This document shows positions 40,419 to 50,015 of a stretch of 64,000 bases of DNA, one piece after another. Within the stretch, counting starts at the first letter, position 1, and every line of letters begins with the position of its first letter. Position numbers and translations under genes: made by a program. Source of the stretch: an uncultured Holophagaceae bacterium. GTDB taxonomy: Bacteria; Acidobacteriota; Holophagae; Holophagales; Holophagaceae. The stretch lies in assembly GCA_903937385.1 (NCBI GenBank), contig CAIZZF010000015.1, positions 1 through 64,000 on the forward strand, read 5' to 3'. The notes below the pieces were generated by a model, which worked only from the letters and a program-made list of their open reading frames with translations, searched no databases and was not told the DNA's origin.

Positions 40419-43169
40419 ATGAACGCCCCGCTGCCTGACAAGGACCTGCCGCTGATGGACGACATCCGCCTGCTGGGTCGGCTGCTGGGCGACACGGTGC
40501 GGGAGCAGGAGGGCGAGGCGACCTTCGAGCTCATCGAGCAGATCCGGCGCTGCGCGGTGCGCTTCCGCCGGGGCGGCGACCCCACCGCCGTCAAGGAGCT
40601 GAAGGGCATCCTCCAGGCGCTCACGCCAGGCCGGGCCATCCTGGTCATCCGGGCCTTCAGCTACTTCTCGCAGCTGGCCAACCTGGCCGAGGATCAGCAC
40701 CACATCCGCCGCTCCCGGGCCCACCGCTCCGAGGATGGCGCGGCCCGGCCCAGCTCCCTGGACCACGCGCTGGCGCAGGGCGCCGGGGCGGGCCTGGACG
40801 CGGCGGGGCTGAAGGCCTTCTTCGAGGGCGCGCAGGTGCGCCCGGTGCTCACGGCCCATCCCACCGAGGTGCAGCGGAAGAGCATCCTGAACGCGCAGAT
40901 GGAGATCGCCCACCTGCTGGAGGAGCGGGACCGCACCAGCTCCACGCCCCGGGAGACCGCCCTGCGCGACGAGCACCTGCAGCGGCAGGTGCTGCTGCTC
41001 TGGCAGACCCGGATGCTGCGCGCCCACCGGCCCGCGGTCACAGACGAGGTGGCCAGCGCCCTCTCCTACTTCGAGCGCACCTTCCTGCGCGGCGTCCCGG
41101 CCCTCTACGCGGACCTGGAGGATCGCCTGGCCCTGGATCCCGCCTGGGGCGACACGGAACTGCCGCCCTTCCTGCAGCTGGGCAGCTGGATCGGGGGGGA
41201 CCGGGACGGCAACCCCTTCGTCACCGCCGAGGTGCTGGAGCGCGCGCTGCGGATGCAGTCGCAGACCATCCTCGACTTCCTGCTGCGGGAGCTGGAGAGC
41301 CTCGGCTCGGAGCTCTCGCTCAGCCTGCAGGTATCGAAGGCCTCCCAGGAGGTGCTGAACCTGGCGGCGAAGTCCCCGAGCAGCTCGCCCCAGCGGGCCG
41401 ACGAAGCCTACCGGCTGGCCCAGTCCCTCATCTCCGCGCGCCTGGAGGCCACCCGGCGGAAGCTGCTGCCAGCGGGCCCGTCCGAGCCCGCGGAGGTCGT
41501 GGCGCCCTACGGCTCGGCGGCGGAGCTGAAGGCGGATCTGGACGTCCTGGACCGCTCCCTGCGGGCCCACGGGGGCCGCCGCCTGGCCCGGGGCCGCCTG
41601 CGGGACCTGCGCCGCGCCGTGGCCGTCTTCGGCTTCCACCTGGTGCCCCTGGACCTGCGCCAGACCTCGGAGGTCCACGGCCGGGTGGTGGCCGAGCTGC
41701 TGGAGACCCTCCAGCCGGGGACCGGCTACCTGGCCCTGGACGAAGAGCAGCGCATCGCCCTGCTGGCGGCGGAGCTGGCCAGTCCGCGCCCCCTGGCCTC
41801 GCCCTTCCTGGCTTACAGCGAGGAGACCCAGGCGGAGCTCGGCCTCTTCCGCACCGTGGCCCGGGCCCAGCAGCGCCTGGGCCTGGCGGCCCTGCCCAAC
41901 TGCATCATCAGCCACACCGAAGGCGTCTCGGACCTGCTGGAGGTCGCGGTGCTGCTACGGGAGGCCGGCCTGCTCCGGCCCCTGGAAGCCCGCCTGGACA
42001 TCAACCTCATCCCGCTCTTCGAGACCATCGAGGACCTGCGCAGCTGCGGCGCCATCATGGACCGCCTGCTGGCCCTGCCCCTCTACCGCCGCCTGCTGGA
42101 CAGCCGGGGCGGCGAGCAGGAGGTGATGCTGGGCTACTCGGACAGCAACAAGGACGGCGGCTTCGTCACCTCCCGCTGGGAGCTCTACAAGGCCGAGCAG
42201 GATCTCGTGGCCGTGGCCCAACGCCACGGCGTGCGGCTGCGCCTCTTCCACGGCCGCGGCGGCTCCGTGGGCCGCGGCGGCGGCCCCGCCTACGAAGCCA
42301 TCCTGGCCCAGCCCGCGGGGGCCGTGAACGGCCAGATCCGCCTCACGGAGCAGGGCGAGGTCATCGCCGCCAAGTACGGCCACCCCGCCGTGGGACGCCG
42401 CAACCTGGAGGTGCTGGTGGCCGCCACCCTGGAGGCCAGCCTGCCCAAGGGCCCCGGCGACGGCGAGGACCCACGCTTCTCCGAAGCCATGGATGTCCTG
42501 TCCCAGGAGGCCTGCGCGGCCTACCGCAACCTGGTCTACGAGACCGAGGGCTTCGAGCGCTACTTCTGGGAGTCCACCCCCATCTCCGAGATCTCGCGGC
42601 TGAACATCGGCTCGCGGCCCGCCAGCCGCAAGGGCGGCCGGGCCATCACGGACCTGCGGGCCATCCCCTGGGTCTTCAGCTGGGGCCAGTGCCGCCTCAT
42701 GCTGCCGGGCTGGTACGGCTTCGGCTCGGCGGTGCGGACCTTCCGCGCGGACCACGGCGAGGCGGGGCTGGCGTTGCTGCGGGAGATGCATGCCCACTGG
42801 CCCCCCTTCCGCAGCCTGCTCTCCAACCTGGACATGGTGCTGGCCAAGGTGGACCTGGCCATCGCCAGCCGCTACGCGGACCTGGTGGGCGACGCGGCCC
42901 TGCGGACCCGCATCTTCGCGCGCATCGAGCAGGAGTGCGAGGCCACCCTTGAGGCCCTGCGGGACATCACGGGGCAGGCGGGACTGCTGGAGGACAACCC
43001 CACCCTGCGGCGCTCCATCCAGCACCGCTTCCCCTACCTGGATCCCCTGAACCACCTCCAGGTGGAGCTGCTCAGCCGCTACCGCGCCGGCGACCTGGAC
43101 GGCCGCACCGAGCGCGGCATCCTGCTCTCCATCAACGGCCTCGCCGCCGGCCTGCGCAACAGCGGCTGA
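40419..43169 (+). CDS. ppc: Phosphoenolpyruvate carboxylase
   Basis: 916 residues, standard length. It carboxylates PEP to oxaloacetate to refill the TCA cycle. Signatures: VLTAHPTEVQRKS with the catalytic His, GGDRDGNPFVTAEV, MLGYSDSNKDGGFVTS, the FHGRGGSVGRGGGPAYEAIL loop, and the invariant C-terminal INGLAAGLRNSG that helps form the active and allosteric sites. Bounded upstream by 186 bp without genes that should hold the promoter; convergent with the acyltransferase, six bases between stops. Confidence 0.97.
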   Translation: MNAPLPDKDLPLMDDIRLLGRLLGDTVREQEGEATFELIEQIRRCAVRFRRGGDPTAVKELKGILQALTPGRAILVIRAFSYFSQLANLAEDQHHIRRSRAHRSEDGAARPSSLDHALAQGAGAGLDAAGLKAFFEGAQVRPVLTAHPTEVQRKSILNAQMEIAHLLEERDRTSSTPRETALRDEHLQRQVLLLWQTRMLRAHRPAVTDEVASALSYFERTFLRGVPALYADLEDRLALDPAWGDTELPPFLQLGSWIGGDRDGNPFVTAEVLERALRMQSQTILDFLLRELESLGSELSLSLQVSKASQEVLNLAAKSPSSSPQRADEAYRLAQSLISARLEATRRKLLPAGPSEPAEVVAPYGSAAELKADLDVLDRSLRAHGGRRLARGRLRDLRRAVAVFGFHLVPLDLRQTSEVHGRVVAELLETLQPGTGYLALDEEQRIALLAAELASPRPLASPFLAYSEETQAELGLFRTVARAQQRLGLAALPNCIISHTEGVSDLLEVAVLLREAGLLRPLEARLDINLIPLFETIEDLRSCGAIMDRLLALPLYRRLLDSRGGEQEVMLGYSDSNKDGGFVTSRWELYKAEQDLVAVAQRHGVRLRLFHGRGGSVGRGGGPAYEAILAQPAGAVNGQIRLTEQGEVIAAKYGHPAVGRRNLEVLVAATLEASLPKGPGDGEDPRFSEAMDVLSQEACAAYRNLVYETEGFERYFWESTPISEISRLNIGSRPASRKGGRAITDLRAIPWVFSWGQCRLMLPGWYGFGSAVRTFRADHGEAGLALLREMHAHWPPFRSLLSNLDMVLAKVDLAIASRYADLVGDAALRTRIFARIEQECEATLEALRDITGQAGLLEDNPTLRRSIQHRFPYLDPLNHLQVELLSRYRAGDLDGRTERGILLSINGLAAGLRNSG

Positions 43170-43175
43170 GCTGGC

Positions 43176-44327
43176 CTAGACCCGCTGCAGTCTCTGCCTC
43201 AGCCAGCGCTCGCACGGTGTAGAGAGGTAGCGGGAGACCAGCCAGCCCAGGGCCCAGGACGCCGCCAGGGCCGGCAGGTACCAGAGGATGCCCCAGCGGG
43301 GGCCGCCACCGAAGGCTTTGTAGCCCCCCACCACGGGCCACACCACGAACATGTGCGTGAGGTAGACCTCATAGCTGAGCCGCCCAAAAGAGCGCACCCA
43401 GCCGAGGGCCGCCCCGGCGCGCTGGACCGGCGGGCGCCAGTGAAAACCCAGCAGGAGCAGCAGCGTGCCACCGGTCAGGAGCAGCAGGCTGCCGTTGCCC
43501 AGACGGGGCCAGAGCCAGCTCTCGAAGCAGAGCACGGCCACCAGGCCCGCCCAGCCCAGGCCGCGCAGCAGGCCGGGCGCCCAGGCCTGCCGAGGCCGCC
43601 AGGCTGCTGCCAGGAGCGCCCCCAGCACCCCCGTGGCGATGGCGGCCATGCCCGGCAAGGTGGCCTTCTCCTGCCAGATGGGATTGCCCGCCAGGGCCGC
43701 CCGGGTGAGGGGCAGCGACAGCGCCAGCAGCAGGAGCACCGGCACCAGGAAGCGCCGCCGCCGCAGGCCCAGGCAGAGCAGCGGGAAGCCCAGGTAGAAA
43801 AGCTCCTCGATGGAGAGGGACCAGAGCACATCCCAGTTGCCCGGCAGGTAGCCCGTGAGTCCCTCGTACCAGTTCAGGTGCAGGCCCAGGGCCGCGAGGA
43901 TGGCCCGGGGCAGGGACTGGGTGGGCCGACTGATGACGTAGTCCTTCGCTCCCAGCAGGTGCAACAGGCTCAGCAGCCCCACCAGGATCAGCAGCGGGGG
44001 CAGGATGCGGGCGGCGCGGCGGGTGTAGAAGGCCCGGACATCCAGGGCCGCCAGGCTGCCCCAGCGCGCCAGGCTGTGGGAGGCGATGAGGAAGCCCGAG
44101 ATCACGAAGAAGATGAAGACAGCCTCGGAGCCGTTGTAGATCAGCGCATCGAGGCACCAGCGCGGCAGGAAGGCCGCCAGCACGCCGGCCTTGAGCGGGA
44201 TGCGGAGGCCCACGTGGTGCATGACTACCAGCAGGATGGAGAGGCCCCGCAACAGGTCGATGCCGGGGTCCCTCGGCAGGGCTTCGGCTTTGACCTCAGG
44301 CTGCCTGCTCTCTGAATCCACAGTCAT
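43176..44327 (-). CDS. Acyltransferase family 3 (OafA/NodX-like) membrane protein
   Basis: 383 residues from ATG 44327. About ten membrane helices. The family motif of an early His and Arg is seen in DLLRGLSILLVVMHHVGLRI and later YTRRAARILPPLLIL; WSLSIEELFYLGFPLL is the conserved helix. Such enzymes O-acetylate or otherwise acylate surface polysaccharides. The open frame continues upstream through a 9-bp tandem repeat that would read as (SLC)n, which is an artefact, so that extension is not used. The acceptor is unknown. Confidence 0.85.
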   Translation of the reverse strand: MTVDSESRQPEVKAEALPRDPGIDLLRGLSILLVVMHHVGLRIPLKAGVLAAFLPRWCLDALIYNGSEAVFIFFVISGFLIASHSLARWGSLAALDVRAFYTRRAARILPPLLILVGLLSLLHLLGAKDYVISRPTQSLPRAILAALGLHLNWYEGLTGYLPGNWDVLWSLSIEELFYLGFPLLCLGLRRRRFLVPVLLLLALSLPLTRAALAGNPIWQEKATLPGMAAIATGVLGALLAAAWRPRQAWAPGLLRGLGWAGLVAVLCFESWLWPRLGNGSLLLLTGGTLLLLLGFHWRPPVQRAGAALGWVRSFGRLSYEVYLTHMFVVWPVVGGYKAFGGGPRWGILWYLPALAASWALGWLVSRYLSTPCERWLRQRLQRV

Positions 44328-44403
44328 GCCCACTCCAGCTTCGAGCTTAACCCGCAGGAGACCGCGTGGACTTGGATGGGAAACCCCAGGGGCCCCCGGA
44401 AAA

Positions 44404-44514
44404 GGTTTTGGCCACAAAGAACACAAAGAACACAAAGAACACAAAGAACACAAAGAACACAAAGCGGATCCCAGCAGGAGTCCCACTTGTGCCCTTCGTG
44501 TTCTTTGTGGCTGG
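44404..44514. repeat. Dispersed ACAAAGAAC element, copy 2, with 9-bp tandem repeats
   Basis: Six perfect or near-perfect tandem copies of ACAAAGAAC follow GGCC and are answered on the right by CCTTCGTGTTCTTTGTGGC, so the whole element can fold on itself. Relatives with more decay lie at 23065-23178 and 60920-61060. Located upstream of the acyltransferase and just past the end of the NO reductase gene. Confidence 0.85.
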
Positions 44515-44545
44515 TGAATTTCTTTGGGGTGCCTGGGGGCTGGGC

Positions 44546-46777
44546 TCAGTCCTCAGCCACAGCCAGGGCCGGGGCGGACACGAGGTTGGATTTGGCAGGG
44601 ACTTCCTGCTCGGTGGTCTTCCAACTCCAGGCGCCGAGGACGGCCTTGAAGGTGAAGAGGATCACCGAGAGGGCGCCGAGGCCGAAGAGGATGTCGCCGG
44701 GCATGCGCAGCCAGGTGAAGGTGCGCATGAGGGGGCTCTGCACCACGGCCGCGCTGCGGGCATACCAGGTGCCGTGCTCGAGGCTCTGCACGAACTGGTA
44801 GAGGCCGCTGGGAATCAGCGAGAACACCAGCATCAGGCCCAGGCCCAAGTTCAGACCCCAGAAGCCGTAGCGCAGCCACTTCTCGTCCCAGGCCTTGTCC
44901 GGGGTCATGCCGCGCAGGGCGAACAGCATGAGCGAGATGGCCAGGAAGCCGTAGACCCCGAAGAGCGCGGCGTGGCTGTGGATGGGCGTGGTGTTGAGCC
45001 CCTGGCTGAAGTAGAGGATCGAGGGCGGGTTGATGAGCATGCCGAAGACCCCGGCGCCCAGCAGGTTCCAGAAGCAGACGGCGGCGAAGAACTTGAAGGG
45101 CCACTCGTAGCCGCTGCCCAGGGCGCGGCCGGCCTTGAGGCTCTGCGCGATCTCGAAGCCCACGATGGTGAGGGGCACGATCTCCAGGGCGCTGAACACA
45201 GAGCCCAGGGCTGCGATGGAGGCCGGGGAGCCCGTGTAGTAGAGGTGGTGGAAGGTGCCGATGATGCCGCTGCCGAGGAAGAGGCCCACGGAGAGACCCA
45301 CGGCGCGCAGCGCGGTGCTCTCGCGCAGCAGGCCCATGCGGGTGGTGAGCAGCGCAATGGCCACCGTGGCGAAGACCTCGAAGAAGCCCTCCACCCAGAG
45401 GTGGACCACCCACCAGCGCCAGTATTCGGCCATGGCGATGTGCGTCTCGCGGGTGTACATGAAGCCCGCGGAGTAGAACAGCGGGATGGCGACGGCGGAC
45501 AGCACGAAGAGCTTGAGCAGGCCCAGGCGGCCCTTTTCGCCGCGCAGGGCGGGCAGCAGGGCCCGCACCACCATGACCAGCCAGCCGACCATGCCCACGG
45601 TGAGCAGGATCTGCCAGAGGCGGCCCAGCTCCACGTATTCATAGCCCTGATGGCCCAGCATGAACGATCCTGACAGCTTGCCCAGGATGGCCTGGTGGGC
45701 GCCCGTGAGAGCCCCAACAACGACCACCACCAGGGCCACCAGCAGACCGGCCACCCCGAGCCACTGGCCCTTGGGCTCCCTGGCGCTGAGCTTGGGGCCC
45801 AGGTAGAGGCCCGTGGCCAGCCAGCAGGTGGCGATCCAGAAGACGGCCAGCTGCAGGTGCCAGGTGCGCGAGGCGGCGTAGGGCAGGATGCGGGACAGGT
45901 CCACGCCATAGAGGGCGTTGCCCTCCACCGCGTCGTGGGCCGTCAGCACGCCCATGCCGATCTGCACCAGGAACAGGGCCATGGCCACGGCGAAGTAGAG
46001 GGCCGACCAGCGCTGGCTGGGGGTGGCGGGCGCCGCAGGAATGGCCTGGGGTGCCGGGAACTCCTCGGCGGGCTGGCTGGCGTGGTGCCAGACCATGAGG
46101 CCCACGCCCAGGATCAGCAGGATGATCGAGAGGATGCTCCAGAGGTGGCTGATGGGCGTGATGGTGTTGCCCACCAGCGGCTCGTGGGGCCAGTTCTGGG
46201 TGTAGCTGGCCTCGGAGCCCGGCCGGCGCGCGGCGGCGGTCCAGGCCGTCCACAGCCAGAAATCGGCCACCCGCTCACCCTCGGCCTGGGTGGGAATCCA
46301 GCGGGCGGGAATGGCGGCTTCCTTGTCGCCTTCCACCGCGATGCGGGCCAGCTCGGCGCGGGTCTGAAGGTAGGCCTGGGCCTGGGCGGCATCCAGCTTC
46401 AGGGTGTCGGTGGCTATTTCATACTTATTATTCTGAAATAAAGCCACGGTCTGAGCTTCGGCTTCCGCAGGGGAGACCCCCCTTGCCCGCACCCCGGCCA
46501 GGGTGCCCGCCGCCCACTGATGCAGCGCCTTGGCAGTCCAGTCCGGCGCCAGGTAGGAGCCGTGGCCCAGGATCGATCCGATGTGCTGGCCGCCGTGGCC
46601 CAGGTAGCTCACCTGGCCCGCGAGGATCTGACCGGGTCCCACCAGCAGGGTGCCGTCCTCGGCCACAACCCGCTGCGGGATCGGCGGGGCATTCTGGGCG
46701 ATCTGCCGCCCCCCCAGTCCCAGCACCCCGAAACCTGCCAGCAGCACCAGCAGAACCAGCCACCACCTTGCTTTCAT
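44546..46777 (-). CDS. norZ: Quinol-dependent nitric oxide reductase (qNOR)
   Basis: 743 residues from ATG 46777 (GGAGG five bases before). Reduces 2 NO to N2O with electrons from quinol in the membrane, for denitrification or NO detoxification. The N-terminal periplasmic extension (helix at 5-25, LGHGGQHIGSILGHGSY, and WPHEPLVGNTITP) is the fused NorC-like part without a haem-binding CXXCH, hence the quinol type. The NorB core has haem and non-haem iron ligands in WRWWVVHLWVEGFFEV, TFHHLYYTGSP and IHSHAALFGVYGFL, and about fourteen helices. It is alone, with no nitrite or nitrous oxide reductase nearby, which favours detoxification; an AATTGT palindrome precedes it. Confidence 0.93.
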   Translation of the reverse strand: MKARWWLVLLVLLAGFGVLGLGGRQIAQNAPPIPQRVVAEDGTLLVGPGQILAGQVSYLGHGGQHIGSILGHGSYLAPDWTAKALHQWAAGTLAGVRARGVSPAEAEAQTVALFQNNKYEIATDTLKLDAAQAQAYLQTRAELARIAVEGDKEAAIPARWIPTQAEGERVADFWLWTAWTAAARRPGSEASYTQNWPHEPLVGNTITPISHLWSILSIILLILGVGLMVWHHASQPAEEFPAPQAIPAAPATPSQRWSALYFAVAMALFLVQIGMGVLTAHDAVEGNALYGVDLSRILPYAASRTWHLQLAVFWIATCWLATGLYLGPKLSAREPKGQWLGVAGLLVALVVVVVGALTGAHQAILGKLSGSFMLGHQGYEYVELGRLWQILLTVGMVGWLVMVVRALLPALRGEKGRLGLLKLFVLSAVAIPLFYSAGFMYTRETHIAMAEYWRWWVVHLWVEGFFEVFATVAIALLTTRMGLLRESTALRAVGLSVGLFLGSGIIGTFHHLYYTGSPASIAALGSVFSALEIVPLTIVGFEIAQSLKAGRALGSGYEWPFKFFAAVCFWNLLGAGVFGMLINPPSILYFSQGLNTTPIHSHAALFGVYGFLAISLMLFALRGMTPDKAWDEKWLRYGFWGLNLGLGLMLVFSLIPSGLYQFVQSLEHGTWYARSAAVVQSPLMRTFTWLRMPGDILFGLGALSVILFTFKAVLGAWSWKTTEQEVPAKSNLVSAPALAVAED

Positions 46778-46845
46778 GACGTCCTCCGAACCGGCGCAAC
46801 GATCGCCAGAGAGCAGTATTTCATCAATCTCTATATTTAGGACCA

Positions 46846-46860
46846 ACAATTCTTAATTGT
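46846..46860. promoter_or_regulatory. Palindrome upstream of qNOR, possible operator
   Basis: ACAATT-CTT-AATTGT, a perfect 6+6 palindrome in an AT-rich patch 69 bp before the qNOR start and 121 bp before the divergent ATPase gene. It is not a clear match to the FNR/DNR (TTGAT-N4-ATCAA) or NorR sites I know, so the regulator is unknown. Confidence 0.4.
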
Positions 46861-46980
46861 GATCCAGGGCACCCGCCCTACCCCCCCAAAGGCCCTCCCG
46901 GCAAAACCACTGGCTCCCATGGCCGGATTCCAAGTACCTTGAGCTTGGTTCTTCCGGTCTGTGAAAGGGAATTGTCGTCC

Positions 46981-47421
46981 ATGGCCCATCCCGCGCTGCT
47001 GCCCGTTGTCCTCACCTGCAATACGGATCTGCGGTTCATCGACCTGATCCAGGTGGTGGGCGCGGAGTTTCTCAAGCACCTGAGCTTCACTCAGGAAGAC
47101 GGCGAGCGCCTCTGGCTGGCGATCCAGGAAGGCATCGCCAACGCCATGCGCCACGGCAACAAGCTGGACAAGGACAAGCCACTCAAGGTGACCTTCACGC
47201 CCCGGGCCGACCGCTTCGAGATCCGCATCGAGGACAAGGGCCCCGGTGTGGACCTGGACCTGCTCCCCAATCCCAACCTTCCCGAGAACCTGCTGAAGCC
47301 CGGCGGCCGGGGCGTGTTCTTCATGCGCCAGGTCATGGACGAGGTCTTCATGGAGCGCTCCCCCTCGGGCTCCACCCTGGTGCTGGTCAAGGCCCGCAAG
47401 GTGCGCGAAGCCCAGGCATGA
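46981..47421 (+). CDS. RsbW/SpoIIAB-like ATP-binding anti-sigma-type kinase
   Basis: 146 residues from ATG 46981. The GHKL ATPase boxes are visible: WLAIQEGIANAMRHGN (N box), EIRIEDKGPGVD (G1) and GGRGVFFMRQVMDEVF (G2). This is the HATPase_c_2 family whose members bind sigma factors or phosphorylate anti-anti-sigma proteins. Its stop overlaps the next start (ATGA). No sigma or STAS protein is adjacent, so the partner is unknown. Confidence 0.82.
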   Translation: MAHPALLPVVLTCNTDLRFIDLIQVVGAEFLKHLSFTQEDGERLWLAIQEGIANAMRHGNKLDKDKPLKVTFTPRADRFEIRIEDKGPGVDLDLLPNPNLPENLLKPGGRGVFFMRQVMDEVFMERSPSGSTLVLVKARKVREAQA

Positions 47422-48041
47422 CCCCTGGGGACTGGCGGCGGCGTGCCCTCTGGCTGTGCGGCCTGACCATCGCCTACAACGTGCTGGAGGGCCTCGTCGC
47501 CATGGCCTTCGGCTGGGCCGATGACTCCGTGGCCCTCTTCGGGTTCGGCGCGGACAGCTTCATCGAGGTGGCCTCGGCACTGCTGGTGCTGTGGAAGCTC
47601 CTGGACCACGCGGACCTGACCCGGGAGCGGAAGGCCACGAGCCGCATCGGCTGGCTGTTCCTGGCCCTGGCCGCAGGGATCGCCGGGGGCGCGGTGCTGC
47701 AGCTGACCGCCCGGACGCACCCGCCCACCACGGTGCCTGGCCTGGTCATCGCCCTGCTGTCCCTGTCCTTCATGGTCTTCCTGTGGCGGGCGAAGCTGCG
47801 TGCGGCCCAGGCCCTGGACAGCGCCACCCTGGCCGCAGACGCCGCCTGCAGCCTGGCCTGCATCCAGCTCTCAGGCGTCCTGCTGGCCGGTAGCCTGCTG
47901 TTCCTGCTCTCGCCGACGTTGTGGTGGGTGGACGCGGTATCAGCCCTGGCCCTGGCGGCGCTCATCGGCCGGGAGGGCCAGGGCATGGTCCGCGCCGCCC
48001 GCAGCGCGGCCTTCACCGGCGGCTGCGGCTGCGGGCACTGA
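47418..48041 (+). CDS. Cation diffusion facilitator-like membrane transporter
   Basis: 207 residues, about six helices, starting ATGA-coupled to the anti-sigma-type gene. The GADSFIEVASALLVLWKLL segment matches the CDF metal-site helix (D-S-x-x-E), and LDSATLAADAACSLACIQLSGVLL the later acidic site. It lacks the usual C-terminal cytoplasmic domain and ends in GGCGCGH, a possible metal-binding tail. Ion not predictable. Confidence 0.75.
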   Translation: MTPGDWRRRALWLCGLTIAYNVLEGLVAMAFGWADDSVALFGFGADSFIEVASALLVLWKLLDHADLTRERKATSRIGWLFLALAAGIAGGAVLQLTARTHPPTTVPGLVIALLSLSFMVFLWRAKLRAAQALDSATLAADAACSLACIQLSGVLLAGSLLFLLSPTLWWVDAVSALALAALIGREGQGMVRAARSAAFTGGCGCGH

Positions 48042-48124
48042 CGCCGGGTTGTCTTCAACAGGGGCTTTTTCGCCAACCGCACCACCCCGTTGCTTTCTCC
48101 GCACGCTCAGGCGAAGGCAACCAC

Positions 48125-48223
48125 CCTCGCAGAGAAAAGACGAGGGGAGCGGAGGGGCGCTGAGGATTCCGCCTTGGCTGCTGTCCTCTGTGAACCTCAG
48201 CCCTCTCCGCAGCCTCTGCGAGG
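48125..48223. repeat. Dispersed inverted-repeat element, CGGAGAAAAGA family, copy 2
   Basis: CCTCGCAGAG and CCTCTGCGAGG at the ends and GGAGCGGAGGGGCGCTGAGG answered by CCTCAGCCCTCTCCGCAGCC inside form an imperfect stem of about 40 bp. The left arm contains CGCAGAGAAAAGACGAGGGG. The whole gap 48042-48312 has no other support for a gene; an AT-richer stretch before 48312 lacks features I can name. Confidence 0.65.
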
Positions 48224-48312
48224 GGTCTTGCCCTTCCCCACGAGCTGGATGAGCCCCTGGAGAGTTGGCATTCCTAGAAACTCCTGTGAGCTAATAAACA
48301 GGAAAAGCGCCC

Positions 48313-48645
48313 CTAGTCCCCAGCCTTATGGGCGCCGATGATGCCGCACTCCCCGGGCAGCCGCACATAGACCATCTCCAGGCCCTCGGCCGCCACCGCG
48401 GCCATGAGGCGGTCGGCTTGCTCGTCAGTGACCATGAAGGCGACCTCGATGGGCAGGTCCCCGGCCAGCTCGATGAAGTGGTCCGCGTGGATGAGGCCAT
48501 GGCGGCCGAAGCCTGCGATGGCCTTGAAGGCCGAGCCGCCCCCCAGGCCCAGGTGGCGCGCCTGCTTCAGGAGCCACTCATAGACCAGGATCCCGTGATG
48601 GGTCCGATCCTCCTGCATGAAGAAGATCAGGTAGGTGCCCTTCAT
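48313..48645 (-). CDS. DUF190 family protein (PII-like fold)
   Basis: 110 residues from ATG 48645. KGTYLIFFMQEDRTHHG at the start, LLKQARHLGLGGGSAFKAIAGFG in the middle and the late EMVYVRLPGECG match the DUF190 family, small PII-like proteins usually found beside crcB. It is 19 bp downstream of crcB, so probably a partner or regulator of fluoride export. Confidence 0.85.
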   Translation of the reverse strand: MKGTYLIFFMQEDRTHHGILVYEWLLKQARHLGLGGGSAFKAIAGFGRHGLIHADHFIELAGDLPIEVAFMVTDEQADRLMAAVAAEGLEMVYVRLPGECGIIGAHKAGD

Positions 48646-48664
48646 GACGCCACCCCCCGGACAC

Positions 48665-49051
48665 TCAGGCCTTGATGAAGCTCTTGAACGTCCACAACCC
48701 AAGCATGGTCATTGCCAGCGAGCCCGCCAGATGCAATCCCATGTGAGCCGCCGCCCAGCCGTATTCTCCCCGGGTGATCAGGTGCACGGCCTCGGCGGAG
48801 AAGGTGGAGAACGTGGTCAGCCCGCCCAGGAACCCCGTGATGATGAACAGCCGGGCCTCGGGGGCCAGACCGGGGTGCTGGGTGAACACAGCCACGGCCA
48901 GGCCCACCAGGTAGCCGCCCAGCAGGTTCGCAGCCAGGGTACCCATGGGGACTTCCGCCAGCAGCGGATTCATGAGGAGGCCCAGGCCCCAGCGCAGCCA
49001 GGCGCCCAGGGCCGCCCCGACACCTACCGCGAGAACCGGAAGAAAGCCCAT
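48665..49051 (-). CDS. crcB: Fluoride exporter CrcB/Fluc
   Basis: 128 residues with four helices. Fluc channels let fluoride out of the cell as dual-topology dimers. The [15 protein letters not shown] motif, the conserved [13 protein letters not shown] ion-path segment and the early [12 protein letters not shown] are all present. Followed by a DUF190 gene. There is only about 35 bp upstream before the YibQ gene, so no fluoride riboswitch fits there. Confidence 0.94.
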   Translation of the reverse strand: MGFLPVLAVGVGAALGAWLRWGLGLLMNPLLAEVPMGTLAANLLGGYLVGLAVAVFTQHPGLAPEARLFIITGFLGGLTTFSTFSAEAVHLITRGEYGWAAAHMGLHLAGSLAMTMLGLWTFKSFIKA

Positions 49052-49085
49052 GGACCGCTGCTCCTCATCACTGCTGGCCAGCCTA

Positions 49086-50015
49086 TCACCGGGCCAGCTG
49101 CCCCGCGGTCACGAAGCGCACCTGCCCCTTGGACCGGGGCACCAGCTTCTCCAGGGCCGCGACGGTCTCCGGGTAGATGTGCCCGATGATGAGCACGAAG
49201 CCGTCCTTCTCGGCCAGCTTGAGGGCGCGCTCCCACTGCTTTTCCATCTCCGGGAAGGCCTTGTCGTCATCCAGGAAGACCCGCCGCTGCACCGCCGGGA
49301 TGCCCAGCTCCTGGGCCACGTCGAAGGCGGCGCTGTCCTTCTCGGTGCGGCTGTCCACGAAGAAGAGCTTCCGGGCCTTGAGCTCCTGCAGCACCCACTT
49401 CATGCGCTCGCGATCGGGGGTGATGCGGCTGCCCATGTGGTTGTTGACGCCGGTGCGGTGCGGGATGTCGTCCAGGGCCAGGCGCACGCGCCGACGGACC
49501 TCGGGCTCGGCCAGGTTGTAGAGGATCGCGTTGGGTCCCGGGTCGTGGCCGGGACCGGGGTAGCCGAGGGGTTCCATGGGCAGGTGCAGCATCACCTCTT
49601 TGCCCAGGCGGTGGGCGATCTCGGCGCTCTCCCGCGTGTATTCCAGGTAGGGGAGCACCGCCACGCTCAGGGGCACGGGCAGGCTGCACAGGCGGGTCAC
49701 CAGCTCCGGCTGGATGTAGCCCAGGTCGTCGATGACCAGGGCCAGGCGGGGCAGGCCCTGGCCGGGTTCCGGGTGCTGGGGCTTCACGGGTTCGGCGGGG
49801 CGCGTGGGTTCAGTGGGCTTGGCCTTCGGTTCGGGAACCTTCCGGTCGCCCTTCTTCGGCTCGGGCTTCGATTCCTCGCGCGGCGCGGGCGAGTGGCGCC
49901 GGCCACAGCCCTGCTGCCCCAGCACCAGCCCGGTGCCCAGCCCCAGGCCCAGCACCAGCACCGCCCAGCCCAGCAACGCCAAGGTGGAGGTGCGCTTCCC
50001 CCGGCCTTTCGCCAT
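49086..50015 (-). CDS. Divergent polysaccharide deacetylase (YibQ/DUF610 family)
   Basis: 309 residues. An N-terminal membrane anchor ([21 protein letters not shown]), then a charged Pro/Lys/Glu linker (about 45-85), then the periplasmic domain with [10 protein letters not shown], the [18 protein letters not shown] segment, [13 protein letters not shown] and [14 protein letters not shown]. These are the hallmark motifs of the family usually found next to the S41 protease and EnvC cell-division genes. Here it overlaps the S41-like gene by one base. Probable role in cell-wall remodelling at division. Confidence 0.87.
   Translation of the reverse strand: MAKGRGKRTSTLALLGWAVLVLGLGLGTGLVLGQQGCGRRHSPAPREESKPEPKKGDRKVPEPKAKPTEPTRPAEPVKPQHPEPGQGLPRLALVIDDLGYIQPELVTRLCSLPVPLSVAVLPYLEYTRESAEIAHRLGKEVMLHLPMEPLGYPGPGHDPGPNAILYNLAEPEVRRRVRLALDDIPHRTGVNNHMGSRITPDRERMKWVLQELKARKLFFVDSRTEKDSAAFDVAQELGIPAVQRRVFLDDDKAFPEMEKQWERALKLAEKDGFVLIIGHIYPETVAALEKLVPRSKGQVRFVTAGQLAR

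Noticed and set aside
44404..44470. Possible CRISPR array (regular short repeats)
   Set aside because: Units are 9 bp and directly tandem with no spacers and no cas genes.
44343..44486. Extended N-terminus of the acyltransferase reading (SLC)n
   Set aside because: Created by the ACAAAGAAC tandem repeat; ATG 44327 gives a normal family N-terminus.
49052..49085. Fluoride riboswitch before crcB
   Set aside because: Only about 35 bp separate crcB from the upstream gene, with no conserved riboswitch sequence.
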